NCBI RefSeq assembly: GCF_963924675.1
Contig: NC_089225.1
Coordinates: 110,126,313-110,190,312 of the forward strand
DNA from: Phocoena phocoena
Taxonomy: Eukaryota > Chordata > Mammalia > Artiodactyla > Phocoenidae
DNA length: 64,000 nucleotides
Direction: 5' to 3'
Shown here: positions 43,441 to 54,895 of the stretch, piece by piece
Layout of the letters: every line of letters begins with the position of its first letter
Numbering within the stretch: position 1 is the first letter of the stretch
Position numbers and translations under genes: made by a program
Notes under the pieces: model-generated
What the model was told of the DNA's origin: nothing
What the model saw: only the letters and a program-made list of their open reading frames with translations
The model's database searches: none

Positions 43441-44381
43441 GGCCTATGTTAGCTCTGAAAACGCTGAAGCTTAGCATCCCATGCCTACGTTCTGCTCCTC
43501 CTACAGTGTGGGCGGGAAGCGGGCAGAGGAGGAGATTACAGAGGGACCTAAAGACGTCTGCGTCTCAGCTTGGAGTGCTGGTAACAGGACCACAACGAGC
43601 GTGGAGGCACGTGGGTGCTGGCTGTTGTCATAAAAGCCACCGAGGTGTCTCAGCAAGGATGTGGTCAGAGAGGAAAGAAGCAGGTCCCCTGGGGACCGCT
43701 CTCCTCTTTGTACCTCTGCCGGAAAGTGAGGTGGGCCAAGGGGGCTTTTGTGTTGATAATGGGCTGGAATTCTTATGCATTTACCGTTTTATGAAGTGAC
43801 TTGGAGTAAGGAGAGTAAATGAGGAAATCATGCTTATCACACGTCAGAGAAAACACCTCGGGAAAAAGCTAGCTGGCGCCACGAGGAAGAACATCTGTCA
43901 GTAGCCACGGGTAAATCGGCAAGTACAGTATCAATTTTCGAAGCTCTGTACTAGGTTTATTTTTAAGGCTTCATCATCAGCTGGAGGTTTCAGTTTTTGC
44001 AAAGAAAAGGAGCAGCAAACTCAATCTGTAAGCATTTGCATTGAAGCAAGAGAAAACGAATTTCACCAACATGGGTCCTTGCTCATTTCACCAGCAAGGA
44101 AGACAGTGTTACCGTGAAGGGCACCAAAATCACGGTTTAGACACACCCCGAGCTCAAAATGTGGGCTCCAAGCAAAACAAATTATCACATTTTCAAGAGG
44201 CATCACCATTGGGAAGCAGAGGGAGGCTGATATAAGCGTGAATCGTTTAAAATGAACTACTTGCCTCTGTACTCAAGTTTAAATAAAAAAGGGAAATAAA
44301 ATCTACTCCTTTCACAAGTAGGCAGTGCTCAAGGGCAGGAGGCCTGGAACCAAGTCCATGAGGGCTCGTAATTAGCCTGGT
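43441..44381. other. Single-copy DNA, no gene seen
   Basis: No repeat recognised. Confidence 0.4.
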
Positions 44382-44396
44382 AAAAATAGGAAGCTT

Positions 44397-44600
44397 GGGC
44401 TTCCCTGGTGGCGCAGTGGTTGAGAGTCCGCCTGCCGATGCAGGGGACATGGGTTCGTGCCCCGGTCCGGGAAGATCCCATGTGCCGCGGAGCGGCTGGG
44501 CCCGTGAGCCATGGCCGCTGAGCCTGTGCGTCCGGAGCCTGTGCTCCGCAACGGGAGAGGCCACAACAGTGAGAGGCCCGCGTACCGCAAAAAAAAAAAA
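44397..44600 (+). mobile_element. CHR SINE, short type
   Basis: Starts GGGCTTCCCTGG and ends GTACCGC plus A-run. B-box GGTTCGTGCC. TSD AAAAATAGGAAGCTT at 44382-44396 and AAAAATAGGAAGTTT at 44601-44615. Confidence 0.95.
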
Positions 44601-44615
44601 AAAAATAGGAAGTTT

Positions 44616-46434
44616 TCCAAACTTTCCTTTAGAGAAGACAGTCTTACCCAAGGCCACATCTCCTCCTTCCTCTTCATTGCCCTATGTTGGCATCTTACAA
44701 TGGCAGTTTCTTTTCCCATCAGGTCTTGAGCAAACATCCACAGGCCCCTATGGTACGCACCAGCCACTGTAGAAGAGGTGCTGCCCCCACAGAGAAAGGT
44801 AACGTCCCTATGGCGGGAGAGGTCACCCCAAACCAGGAGTGAAGGCAGGGCAGCCCCACTACTCCTGGCAGAATGGGGTGAGATGTGAAAGAGGAACAGA
44901 CAGGATGCAATGGGGCTCAGAGGAAGGGAAGCAAAGGTTCCATTCAGTGACTGGGACGCAGGAAGGTGACTTGAAGGAGATGATGACATCTGGCTTGGGC
45001 GGTGAAGGACCGTGAATGCTGGACATAAGGAGTGGCTCGTGAGGAGCTGGGTGGGCAGGATAGAGTCAGGGGAGGAGGAGCACGGTCAGGGAGCAGCAGT
45101 TGTCCGGCCTGGCTCCTGTGTAGGGCAAGGAGCAGAACAAGGAGGAAAGGAGGGCGTCTAGAGCAAACTTGCACCAGAGCAGAGAAAATCTTAATGGCGC
45201 ACCGTAGAACTTGAACTTGCTTCAGAGTCAAAAGACCTTGTCCTGCTGGAGACTGCTGTCAGAGTGTCACAGCGCTGGTCTCCCCAGAGAGGAAGACCCC
45301 AGGACGCCAGAAAAACCCACCTTCTGGCATGGGTGTCCTTGCCACACTCTGGGCTCAGCCTGACGCCAGCTCAGGGGCACAGGGCTGTTTCTTTGACATG
45401 AGCCAAAATGAACAGAAATGGTCTCTCTCCTCCCAAGACTGTAAACACACCATATTTCAAGAGTTCAACAAATCCCTCAGACTCAGTGAAAGCTACGGGC
45501 CCTCACCCTCCCCAGTACTGCACTTCCGCCAAAGCGGGTGCCCCAGCCACAGATGTCCTGCAACGCGGCACCACCCCTGGAACGGGGACCGATACCGCCG
45601 TAAGTGACTCACCTTCCACAACAGCAAATTGTTAGATTATATTCGACGTGCCTGTGGTACTGGATCAACATAATCAAGTAAAGTAAAAATAATTATTCAG
45701 AGATTCTGTTGCAACGGCAGTAAGTATGCAATTGCTATCCTTATAATTAGCACTTACATGAAACGCAGAGGCAAAAAGCAGCCCCAGAGCATGGCACGGT
45801 AGGGACAGCTGGTCTCCGGGAGGTATGAGACGTGGGTGTGATGTCAGTGCCACCAGGCAGGTCCTCCTGGCCCTGCACACCCCCGTCTGTGGCCCCCACT
45901 CTGTCGCTTGTCGCTTCCAAACTTGTTGACGAAGCAGTTTCCTCTGTCTCACCCACACTTCTCCACCAGGATGGATGGATGCCCCCTCAACTTCTCGGCT
46001 CTAGCAGAAATCCAATCTGGCTTCCACACTCCTGCCTCTCTCAAAACCCTCTTCCCAGAGTCACAGGGATCAAGCAGCTCACCTGCACCCCCTCCTGCCC
46101 CCAACACACCTGCACATTCTTCCTTTGGCCTCCTCCATCTCCAGCCAGCTCCACGCAGCCCCTGCTCCGCCCAGGGCTTCCCAGAGGCAGCTCTGGACCC
46201 TGAACTGGTGCAGCAGCAGCGTTCTCACCTGCGAAGGAGTTTAAAATGCTGATTTCCAAACTCATAGGTTGCACGACTTGAAACCAGGGAATCATTTCTT
46301 TTGGAAGCATCCCAGCTGATTCTGACCTCAGTCAAGTCTGAACACTGGCCCTCCTACGGATCCTGGCTTCCCTGCTCTGTGCCCTCTGGCCTTGCTAGAA
46401 AACTGCAGTATCACCTCTGTCCTCATTTCTTCAG
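44616..46434. other. Single-copy DNA, no gene identified
   Basis: 44980-45240 may be very decayed antisense L2. 45640-45760 is an AT-rich repeat-free block. The 205-codon minus frame 44372-44989 runs out of the SINE and is an artefact. Confidence 0.4.
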
Positions 46435-46590
46435 CATGTCCTGAGTACTTTCCGTGGGCTGGGTGCTGTGCTTGGTGCCGTGGGGGTGAGGGAGGGAATT
46501 AATGAGAAATTGCTAAGACCCAGTCCTTGCAATGGAAGAGCTCATTGTCAATTACAAATGACAGAAATATGCATCAATCATTGCCATACA
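46435..46590 (-). mobile_element. L2 3'-end fragment, antisense
   Basis: CCTGAGTACTTTCCGTGGGCTGGGTGCTGTGC, CCCAGTCCTTGCAATGGAAGAGCTCATTGTC follow antisense L2. Confidence 0.65.
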
Positions 46591-46849
46591 CAGTGAACAG
46601 GTCTCCATTGAAATGATCATCAAAGTTCCATCAGAGCTCAGCAAAGGAGAAGCTACGTGTCTGGAAGTCCAAGGGGGCTGCCACACGTCCTGCAGAGCTG
46701 CGTCCCAGACAAACTAAACCAACAGATAAAGAGCAGGGTCACTTACGAAGCCAAGTGATTTTCTCCTATACCATCATTTTTCAGGGTTACGGTGTACTCC
46801 ATAAGTTATAAAATCCACCTCCTATTATTACACATTTTGGTTGCTCCCG
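46591..46849. other. Single-copy DNA, no gene seen
   Basis: Nothing recognised. Confidence 0.4.
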
Positions 46850-47330
46850 AGTTTTTCCTGTTCTAAACATATTTGCAATCTTGCAGAATTAAAAATAATA
46901 TTCTGCTCAGGAAAATTCCACAACATACAACTGCCCAGTGAGAATACTGGGTTTTAACATTTTCTTTTCTTAACCTGTGTCCTTTTGAAAGGTGAAAATT
47001 GGATTATTGCTTTCATTTCTATTCCTAAGAATATTAACGAAGAGGTCCTTTTTAAAACATTTATTGGCAATTTTTCATTTGAAAATTTTTCTTGTCTTTT
47101 GATCATTTTTCTATTGCAGTGTTTGTAAAAGAAACTGATTTCAAATAATTTTAATATTACAAAGATACTGACTTTCCATTACATATATGCAATACATATT
47201 TTAAATTCTTTTCATTGTTGTTCATCTTTTATTTTTCAGTGTGGCGTGTTTGGGGATTCTAACGTCTTCTTTTGCAAAGTAAAAGCTACCAATATTTTCT
47301 GTTTTGGATGACGGTATCTCATTACTAAAT
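46850..47330 (-). mobile_element. Probable ancient L1/HAL1 fragment, antisense
   Basis: TGCTCCCGAGTTTTTCCTGTTC, GATCATTTTTCTATTGCAGTGTTTGTAAAAG and the T-rich low-GC text look like antisense ORF2 end plus 3'UTR of an old L1. Confidence 0.45.
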
Positions 47331-47778
47331 TATATTTTAAACTGATGTGTATCTAACAGCTTCTGCTATGTTGTCCTATATTTTGTGTTCTATCAGTATA
47401 TATCGTAATTAAATACTGATTGAATCTACTCTTAAAGAGCCATTTTTAGTGCAATAAATTTTGGGTCACTATGTAAGAAGCAATAGTTGCCCACAGGAAT
47501 CACCCTACAAATACGAGAAACTTTCTCCTACTTTACGGACAGGTTCAAATCAAATGTCCCCTGTAACAGCTACAACAATTACCGTTAGAGAACACAGGCT
47601 TACATCAATCAGCATGCAGCACACATCTGTTTTTCCTTCTGTAATGATGTCTTGCAAAAGTTTAGTCACCATTCAGGTCAAAGCAGTAACCAAGAAAATA
47701 TAATGAAATATAGAAAGAGTTCTCGCTTCATATCTAACCTCATGCCCCCGGTTATGAGAGCAGCTTCTCCTTCACTTC
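47331..47778. other. Single-copy DNA, no gene seen
   Basis: The open frame 47461-47703 carries no known motif. Confidence 0.4.
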
Positions 47779-47985
47779 TTTTTTTTTTTTTTTGCGGTAC
47801 GCGGGCCTCTCACTGTTGTGGCCTCTCCCGTCGCGGAGCACAGGCTCCGGACGCGCAGGTTCAGCGGCCATGGCTCACGGGCCCAGCCGCTCCGCGGCAT
47901 GTGGGATCTTCCCGGACCGGGGCGCGAACCCGCGTCCCCTGCATCGGCAGGCGGACTCTCAACCACTGTGTCACCAGGGAAGCCC
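47779..47985 (-). mobile_element. CHR SINE, short type, antisense
   Basis: Poly(T), GCGGTACGCGGGCCTC through to CCAGGGAAGCCC. B-box on the minus strand GGTTCGCGCC. The TSD is not clear; only a weak ATTTCTTT-like match is seen. Confidence 0.93.
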
Positions 47986-48664
47986 AAAACAGCATTTCTT
48001 TAGAACTCAAATATTGAACTGTTAGGGTCAGTGTCACCACTTGGTGCGTCCAGTCACGCATGGATTCCTACCTGTCAGACCCAGATGGAATGTTCAGTTG
48101 TTTCCAGGATCTCAGCTGCTTGGCCTTATGGCCTCCTTGTGGGAACTCTGCACACTCTTGATTCCTGCGGCATCTTCTTCCCTGGTCCTCTTCCTTCATC
48201 CCTGGTGTTTCCTCCTTTGCTTCACTCTCCCTCTCCCCGACCTCGCCCTCATCACTGGCCCACTCACCTACAGCTGTCTCAAATTCTAGTTTTCCTGGGT
48301 CCTCAACCCATTCCATATGCCCTTCCTGGAAAAGCCCATCCACTCTCTCCAGGGAAAGGCCAGGCGCCCTCCTGGTTTTATCCTACCCGTACAGGTCATC
48401 GGGGACTTCTGGGCTCAGCCTTGCATATCAAACTCCCAGCTGAACGTTTCTACCTGGCTTCTCAAATCCACAGACACTTAAGATAAAGATCACTAAGATG
48501 AAACTAACCACGCGCAGGGCTTTCTTAGCTAGTTTTGCTTGACTGTTCTCCCCAATGAACTTTATAATCAACCAGTCTAATTCCAGGCGGGAAGTGTGTG
48601 ACTGTTTTTATTAAGATTACATTACATATGTAAATTAATATGTAAAATCTTCGTCTTTAAGTTG
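47986..48664. other. Single-copy DNA, no gene identified
   Basis: C/T-rich around 48170-48250. The frames 48031-48486 (plus) and 48068-48343 (minus) overlap without known motifs. Confidence 0.4.
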
Positions 48665-49515
48665 TTGAGTTTTCTATCCGAACACATATATGTCTTTCCA
48701 TGTATTTAAGTTCTACTTCTGTGTTTCTCAAGAGGGTTTCATAGCTTTCTTTAAGCAGGTGTAAGGTGCTTCTTGAGTTTATTCTAGCTATTTTATTATT
48801 TCCCTTTCTTTTATACATTAACTTCATAACTGGAAACTTCTCTAAGTTCTATTTTTTAATAGCTTTTTCATCATTTATTTGGGTTTTCCAGATACATGAG
48901 CATATCATTTACAAATTTCCTTCCAGTACTAATGCCTTTTATTGCGTTCCCTTGTCAAATGCAGGGGTTCATAATTCCAACACATTGTTAAATCATAGTG
49001 AAAATAGTGGGCATACTTGCTCCATTTAATGGGAAATCCTCAAGTGTTTTCTGATTAAGTAAAGTGCTAGTATGGAGGCATAAAATATATATGTCTGTAT
49101 ATATATGTGTGTATATATATAAATTAGCATAATAAGAAAGTATTCATCAAATCTTATTTTATTGAGTGAGTATTGCCTTTTGTTTGTTTGTTTTGCGGTA
49201 CGCGGGCCTCTCACTGTTGTGGCCTCTCCTGTTGCAGAGCACGGGCTCCGGACGCGCAGGCTCAGCGGCCATGGCTCACGGGCCCAGCCGCTCCACGGCA
49301 TGTGGGATCTTCCCGGACCGGGGCACGAACCCGTGTCCCCTGCATCGGCAGGCGGACTCTCAACCACTGCGCCACAAGGGAAGCCCAGTATTGCCTTTTG
49401 ATAAATGCTTTCTTTCCGGTTTTTTTGTATCTTTGGAGATGACTTTTTAAGTCTTTATCCTTATCTCTATTCGTATGATGAATTATATTAATGGGTCTCC
49501 TAATATTGATTCAAC
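48665..49515 (-). mobile_element. Ancient L1 ORF2 fragment, antisense, with a SINE
   Basis: CTTCCAGTACTAATGCCTTTTATTGCG, AGTGAAAATAGTGGGCATACTTGCTCC, then after the SINE TATCCTTATCTCTATTCG, GATGAATTATATTAATGGG and ATTGATTCAACGTTTC follow antisense L1 reverse transcriptase coding text. An irregular (TA)n lies at 49086-49121. Confidence 0.65.
49183..49386 (-). mobile_element. CHR SINE, short type, antisense
   Basis: (TTTG)n tail, GCGGTACGCGGGCC to AAGGGAAGCCC. A perfect 14-bp TSD AGTATTGCCTTTTG at 49169-49182 and 49387-49400. Confidence 0.95.
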
Positions 49516-49665
49516 GTTTCTGTATTTGTTTTCTGTCGCTGCATAACAAATCCTCCCAAAACTGAATGGCTTAGAATAAGAACAAACATGTATGTTCTCA
49601 CATAGCTTCAGAGGGTCAGGAATTTGGGAGCAGGTTGTCTGGGTTAACTAGACATTGATCGGTAA
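49516..49665 (-). mobile_element. MaLR-type LTR fragment, antisense
   Basis: TCTGTCGCTGCATAACAAATCCTCCCAAAACTGAATGGCTTAGAATAAGAACAAAC and GGGTCAGGAATTTGGGAGCAGG match the antisense end of MaLR LTRs. Confidence 0.6.
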
Positions 49666-49677
49666 CAGCTATTAACA

Positions 49678-49678
<1 letters not shown>

Positions 49679-49722
<44 letters not shown>
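49679..49722 (+). repeat. (CA)22 microsatellite
   Basis: Perfect CA run of 44 bases. Confidence 0.97.
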
Positions 49723-49724
<2 letters not shown>

Positions 49725-50405
49725 GGCAATTGGGGCACTATATGTCTCCTGATGGAAGACCACACCATCACCTGTAAAGTATTCTTGCCAAAAAAATTGA
49801 ACTCAGATTTGATCAAATCTTGACCCAACTACCAATTAATTTATGGGAAATACAGAGGACAGAAGAACATGTGAAAGATACCATAAGGAAGAGTCAGCAC
49901 AGTCCAGACCACAGGAGACTATGTGACAAAACCGAATTTTCCAACATGCAAATTAGAAAGGACAGAGAGAGAATATATAAATAAAAACAGATCTGAGAGA
50001 CACAGTGTTCAATCATAATAATTGGATCTTATATGGATCCTGATTCTAAGAAACAAGAAGAAAAAATTAGGAGACAATTAGAAATTTGATCACTGGCTGA
50101 CTGTCTGATCATATTAAGAAATCCTTGTTAATTTTTTTGTTGTAATAATGGTATGTTGAATTTTTAAAATTCTTTATCTTATAGAGAGGCATTCTGAACT
50201 ACTAATGGGTGATGGGATATGATGCCTGGGATTTATTTCAAAATAATATGGGAGTGGGAGGTGGATGGGGTTACAGATGATGCTATATTGGCCATAACTG
50301 GTCATTGTTGTAGTTGGGTAATGGGTACATTGGGGTTCATTACCCTACACTGTGACTTTTGTATATATTTGATATTTTACCATATAAATAGCTTTTTAAA
50401 AATCT
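49723..50405 (+). mobile_element. Ancient L1 3'UTR, sense
   Basis: TATGTCTCCTGATGGAAGACCACACCATCACCTG, GATTTGATCAAATCTTGACCCAACTACC, CCTGGGATTTATTTCAAAATAAT, TTGTAGTTGGGTAATGGGTACATTGGGGTTCATTA and TTGTATATATTTGATATTTTACCATA are the ordered 3'UTR of an L1M-type element. Confidence 0.85.
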
Positions 50406-50584
50406 GAACACATCATTTTCTCCCATTCTGAGCTGTTCCTTTTCTTGAAAACCTTATTTCAGTTAAGGGTATCACCTTCCACCCAGGTGCCTGAACCAGA
50501 AATCTGAAAGACAGCCAGTTCTCCCTCTTCCCCACCACTTCACAATGTCCATGGAATCCTGTGTCCTGAAGATTTTTTTGTCTC

Positions 50585-51072
50585 CTATTGTTTTTAATTG
50601 AGATGAAATTCACATAACATCCAGTTGACCATTTTGAGGTGGGCAATTCAATGGCGTTCGGGACATCCACAACGTTGTGCGACCACCACCTCTCTCTAGC
50701 TTCTAAGTTTTTTCATCACATCAGAAAAACTCCCTCTACTGATTTCCCCCTCCTCCCATCCCCTGGTAACCACTAATCAGCTTTCCATCTCCTTGGAGTT
50801 GCTTATTCTGGAGATATCATATAAAAAGGATCATGCAGGGTATTCCTTGGTTTCCCAGTGGTTAGAGCTCCATGCTTCCATTGCAGGGGACAGGGGTTTC
50901 ATCCCTGGTCAGGGGAACTAAGATCTCACAAGCTGTGTGGTGTGCTCAAAAGAAAAAAAATAGAATTATGCAACCTGGGGACTTCAGTGACTGGCTTCTT
51001 TCACTGAGGGTAGCGTTTTCAAGGTTCATCCTAGTTGCAGTGTGTGTCAGTACATCTAAAATTAATTGTTCT
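50585..51072 (-). mobile_element. Ancient L1 3' end, antisense, with an old SINE
   Basis: TTTAATTGAGATGAAATTCACATAACATCCAGTTGACC, GTTGTGCGACCACCACC, CCCTGGTAACCACTAATCAGC, then after the SINE GACTGGCTTCTTTCACTGAGGG and TTTTCAAGGTTCATCC. Same family as 61.9 kb. Confidence 0.85.
50838..50960 (+). mobile_element. Older tRNA-derived SINE (Bov-tA/CHR-ancestor-like)
   Basis: About 120 bp: CCTTGGTTTCCCAGTGGTTAGAGCTCC, CATTGCAGGGGACAGGGGTTTCATCCCTGGTCAGGGGAACTAAGATC. It lacks the CHR body and resembles the form shared with ruminants. Weak TSD: AGGATCATGCA before and AGAATTATGCA after. Confidence 0.8.
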
Positions 51073-51303
51073 CTTCCTTTCCATCTACTTACCAACACTG
51101 CTCAACTTCAGGCTCTTCTTCTCTCTTCCCCCGGCTATTTGAACAGACTCTGAGGTTATCACCCTGCCCCTCCAACACATCCTCTCTCTCCTGCAGCCAA
51201 AGTGACCTTGTCTTTTACCATCACATCCCGCTCCCTACATGAGCCAAACCATCCTTCCTTCAAGCTTCACACCTAGATCTACTCAAATTAAAACACCGTC
51301 CTC

Positions 51304-52146
51304 TTCTCCACACCCTCTCCAGCATTTATTGTTTCTAGATATTTTGATGATGGCCATTCTGACTGGTGTGAGATGATACCTCATTGTAGTTTTGATTTGC
51401 ATTTCTCTAATGATTAATGATGTCGAACATTTAAAAACTACAAATAGAACTACCATATGACCCAGCAATCCCACTACTGGGCATATACCCTGAGAAAACC
51501 ATAATTCAAAAAGAGTCATGTACCAAAATGTTCGTTGCAGCTCTATTTACAATAGCCAGGAGATGGAAAAAACCTAAGTGTCCATCATTGGATGAATGGA
51601 TAAAGAAGATGTGGCACATATATACAATGGAATATTTCTCAGCCATTAAAAGAAACAAAACTGAGCTATTTGTAATGAGGTGGATGGACCTAGAGTCTGT
51701 CATAGAGAGTGAAGTAAGTCAGAAAGAGAAAGACAAATACCATATGCTAACACATATATATGGAATTTAGGGGGAAAAATGTCATGGAGAACCTAGGGAT
51801 AAGACACAGACCTACTAGAGAATGGACTTGAGGATATGGGGAGGGGGAAGGGTAAGCTGTGACAAAGCGAGAGAGAGGCATGGACATATATACACCACCA
51901 AACGTGAAATAGATAGCTAGTGGGAAGCAGCCACATAGCACAGGGAGATCAGCTCGGTGCTTTGTGACCGCCTGGAGGGGCGGGATAGGGAGGGTGGGAG
52001 GGAGGGAGACGCAAGAGGGAAGAGAGATGGGAACATATGTATATGTATAACTGATTCACTTTGTTATAAAGCAGAAACTAGCACACCATTGTAAAGCAAT
52101 TATACTCCAATAAAGATGTATAAAAAGAAAAAAGAAAGAAAAAAAC
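51304..52146 (+). mobile_element. 5'-inverted (twin-primed) L1 insertion
   Basis: 51304-51430 is antisense L1 ORF2 (TTCTCCACACCCTCTCCAGC to TGATGTCGAACAT). 51431-52120 is sense ORF2 end and 3'UTR to CCAATAAAGATG and an A-rich tail. About 100 bp of L1 between the two parts is missing at the join. TSD AACACCGTCCTC at 51292-51303 and 52147-52158 brackets the whole. This is the classic structure of twin priming. Confidence 0.93.
51437..51770 (+). pseudogene. L1 ORF2 C-terminal remnant
   Basis: Frame 51528-51770 carries IARRWKKPKCPSLDEWIKKMWHIYTMEY and SEVSQKEKDKY, the end of ORF2 running on into 3'UTR text. No start and no catalytic domains, so inactive. Confidence 0.85.
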
Positions 52147-52289
52147 AACACCGTCCTCCATTGTTCTTTCTTCTCTCTCTTATCTTCTTGATCACATTCA
52201 CTCTAATTATTCTAACATTTAAAACACTCTTTGTCACGTTCTTTGCAGCATTCCTTTCATTAACCAAACACCAGAACAAACTAAAAGCT

Positions 52290-53040
52290 CATCCATAGAG
52301 GCAGGGTTGGAGTAATTACATTCCATCCACAGGATGGAATGTAATTATCATGCAGTCGTTAAAAGGAATGAGGCTGAAAGAAGCTAACATAAGGAGCTTC
52401 CTAGTGGGATGCACAGAGTAGAACACAGCATCACTTTCCCAGTGTTTCTTCCAAAGTGAATGACCTGACCATAATAATGAGGGGACGATCAGACAAACTC
52501 AAACTGAGGAACATTCTACAAAACAACCGGCCTATATGTTTCATGTCAGTGTCGTGAAACACGGAGAAGGAGGAGCTACAGTCACAGGTTTAAAAATTTA
52601 GAGACGTGACAAGCAAACGAAATGTGTGACCCTCTGTAGGATCCTGAATCAGAAAAAAATAAATCGCAGTTAAGGACATGATGAGGGCAACTGGTGGAAT
52701 TTGAATACGGACTGTGTATTAGACAGTGGTATTATATGGATGTTAAATTCCCTGAGAATGATGTGTACATTACACGGGTAAGGGAATGTCTTTGTTCTCC
52801 AGAGAAACACCTGAAGAATTTAGTGGTAAACATGATGACGCCCCCTGCTCACTCCCAAATGTCTCTGCAATGATACCAGTCATTACATACACAGGGAGAG
52901 ATACAGAGACACAGCAAATATGGCAAAACGTTGGCAAACTGTGTAATGGGAATATAGAAATGCATTGCCTTATTTTTATCATTTTTCTGTAAGCTTGACA
53001 TTTTTCAAAGTATAAAATAATGAAGAAAAAATGAAGTAAA
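52290..53040 (+). mobile_element. Ancient L1 3'UTR, sense
   Basis: GAGGAACATTCTACAAAACAACCGGCC, GACGTGACAAGCAAACGAAATGTGTGACCC, GGCAACTGGTGGAATTTGAATACGGACTGTG, TTCCCTGAGAATGATG, GAATGTCTTTGTTCTCC and TTTTTCTGTAAGCTTGACATTTTTC follow an L1M 3'UTR. Confidence 0.75.
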
Positions 53041-53454
53041 TCATTGTATGCTGGCATGGAAAAATGTCCTTAATATGTTGTTAAGTTTCAGAACACAGTT
53101 ATGAACTCGACACAGAAGAAGCCTGGGGTAATGCACACATCCCACACTCTATTCCCAGCAGCTGCCCCGGGGCAGTGGCTCCTAGCACTTATCCCGAGAT
53201 GTGATACTTTCCCTCTCTTGAGTGTTCCTTTATAGATGATAAATCACATGGTCCATGAGCTATAGGAATGGGTTGAAGAGCATGGAGATTTTTACTTTTT
53301 ATTTCATCCCAATCTGTAGAGTTTTAATATTTTTACTGGTGAGGATCCATCACTTTATACCGAAATACTCTCTTAACAAGTCTAAACTATTCATCTTATA
53401 AATTGTCTCTAATCTATAGGCATGGGCTTTGAGTTGCTCGTCAAAAAGTATTAT
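53041..53454. other. Single-copy DNA, no gene seen
   Basis: Nothing recognised. Confidence 0.4.
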
Positions 53455-53467
53455 AAAAACCTAAAAG

Positions 53468-53660
53468 GGCTTCCCTGGTGGCGCAGTGGTTGAGAGAGTC
53501 CGCCTGCCGAGGCAGGGAACACGGGTTCGTGTCCCGGTCTGGAAGGATCCTACATGTCGCGGAGCAGCTGGGCCCATGAGCCATGGCCGCTGAGCCTACG
53601 CATCTGGAGCCTGTGCCCCACAACGGGAGAGGCCCGCGTACCACAAAAAAAAAAAAAAAA
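53468..53660 (+). mobile_element. CHR SINE, short type (first of a same-site pair)
   Basis: Starts GGGCTTCCCTGG. B-box GGTTCGTGTC. It has a short internal deletion (GGGAGAGGCCCGCG) and ends in about 21 A. TSD AAAAACCTAAAAG at 53455-53467 and 53661-53673. Confidence 0.94.
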
Positions 53661-53676
53661 AAAAACCTAAAAGATA

Positions 53677-54002
53677 GGGACTTCCCTGGTGGTGCAGTGG
53701 TTAAGAATCTGCCTGCCAATGCAAGGGACATAGGTTCGAGCCCTGGTCCGGGAAGATCCCACATGCCGCAGAGCAACTAGACCCGGGCGCCACAACTGCT
53801 GAGCCCCCGTGCCACAACTACTGAAGCCTGCACACCTGGGATATGTGTTCCACAAGAAGAGCAGCCACCACCATGAGAAGCATGCACACCACAACGAGGA
53901 CTGGCCCCCCGCTCTCTGCAACTGAAGAAAGCCCTTGTGCAGCAATGAAGACCCAACACGGCCGAAAATAAATAAATAAAATAAAATAAATTTATTTTTT
54001 AA
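53677..54002 (+). mobile_element. CHR SINE, long type (second of a same-site pair)
   Basis: Starts GGGACTTCCCTGG. B-box GGTTCGAGCCC. The 3' end is GAAGACCCAACACGGCC plus (AAAT)n. A perfect 16-bp TSD AAAAACCTAAAAGATA at 53661-53676 and 54003-54018. Confidence 0.95.
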
Positions 54003-54018
54003 AAAAACCTAAAAGATA

Positions 54019-54895
54019 CGCTCAGCCTCAATAATTATTAGTGCAACCTAAAAATTAAAAGAGCATGGTATCATTTTTATCAATCAGACTGGCTAAAATT
54101 AGGTAAATTTATACATAGCATTAGTGAAAATGGGAGAAGGGCAGTTGGCCATCTCACACGCTGCTGGTGGGAAAAATAAATGAGCTCAGCCTTTTGGAGA
54201 GTATTTTGTAACACCTATTATAATGGAAAATGTGCATGCCTCACAATGCAGCAGTTTAACTTTTATATCTGTATCCTGGGGCAACTCTGTACACGAAGAG
54301 ACGCGTCAAAGTGTTCACTGTAGCACTATCTGTAACAGAAGAAACTGGAAGCCAACACCCACCAGTAGGGGAATCGGGCAAATAAAATAAGTGTAGCGCT
54401 GTAAGTTTCAGCTGTTAAAAGAGATGAACTGAACTCATATATGGCAATGTGCATAGATTCAAAAACTTAAAATCGAGTGAAAAAGACAAGATACAGAATG
54501 ATAAGCTGTGCCATTTATGTGTAAAGTGTTTTAAAACACACAAACATATATACACATATATATTTACACTATTTATATACACATATGTATTTACATTATT
54601 TATATGCACATATGTATTTACATTATTCTTACATGGAACACAGGAATATGTACCAAGCTCATGAGAGGAGTTGGCTTTGGGGAAAATGAGAAGGATATGG
54701 AATTAAAGCGGCAAGAGGACCAACCTGACAGGTTCAAGGACATTAGCTACATCTGTAATGGTTTCATTTTTAAATTAAAAATCAGGGGAAAAGTTGTGTC
54801 AAAATATTAACAGTTGTCAATTCTAGGTGGTACAAAAATGAGTGAATATTTTTAAATTTTTCAAATTTTTTTCAAAATAAATATGAAGATTTTAA
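54019..54895 (+). mobile_element. Ancient L1/HAL1 3' end, sense
   Basis: ATCAGACTGGCTAAAATTAGG, CACACGCTGCTGGTGGG, TGCAGCAGTTTAACTTTTATATC, GTTCACTGTAGCACTATCTGTAACAG, GGGGAATCGGGCAAATAAA, ending TTCAAAATAAATATGAAG. The order is that of ORF2 end plus 3'UTR. Confidence 0.75.
54553..54632 (+). repeat. 27-bp tandem repeat, three copies
   Basis: The word CACATAT starts at 54553, 54580 and 54607, exactly 27 bp apart. Each unit reads CACATATGTATTTACATTAT or a near variant. Lies within the L1/HAL1 3'UTR. Confidence 0.9.

Larger units (their letters stand above)
51076..52270 (+). mobile_element. Probable L2 fragment, sense, split by an L1
   Basis: 51180-51240 (TGCAGCCAAAGTGACCTTGTC...CATCACATCCCGCTCC) resembles sense L2 coding text. 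It may resume after the L1 at 52147. Decayed. Confidence 0.45.

Noticed and set aside
44372..44989. 205-codon minus-strand frame
   Set aside because: Most of it is the reverse complement of a CHR SINE joined to flanking DNA. The recurring [20 protein letters not shown] text in many frames is this SINE.
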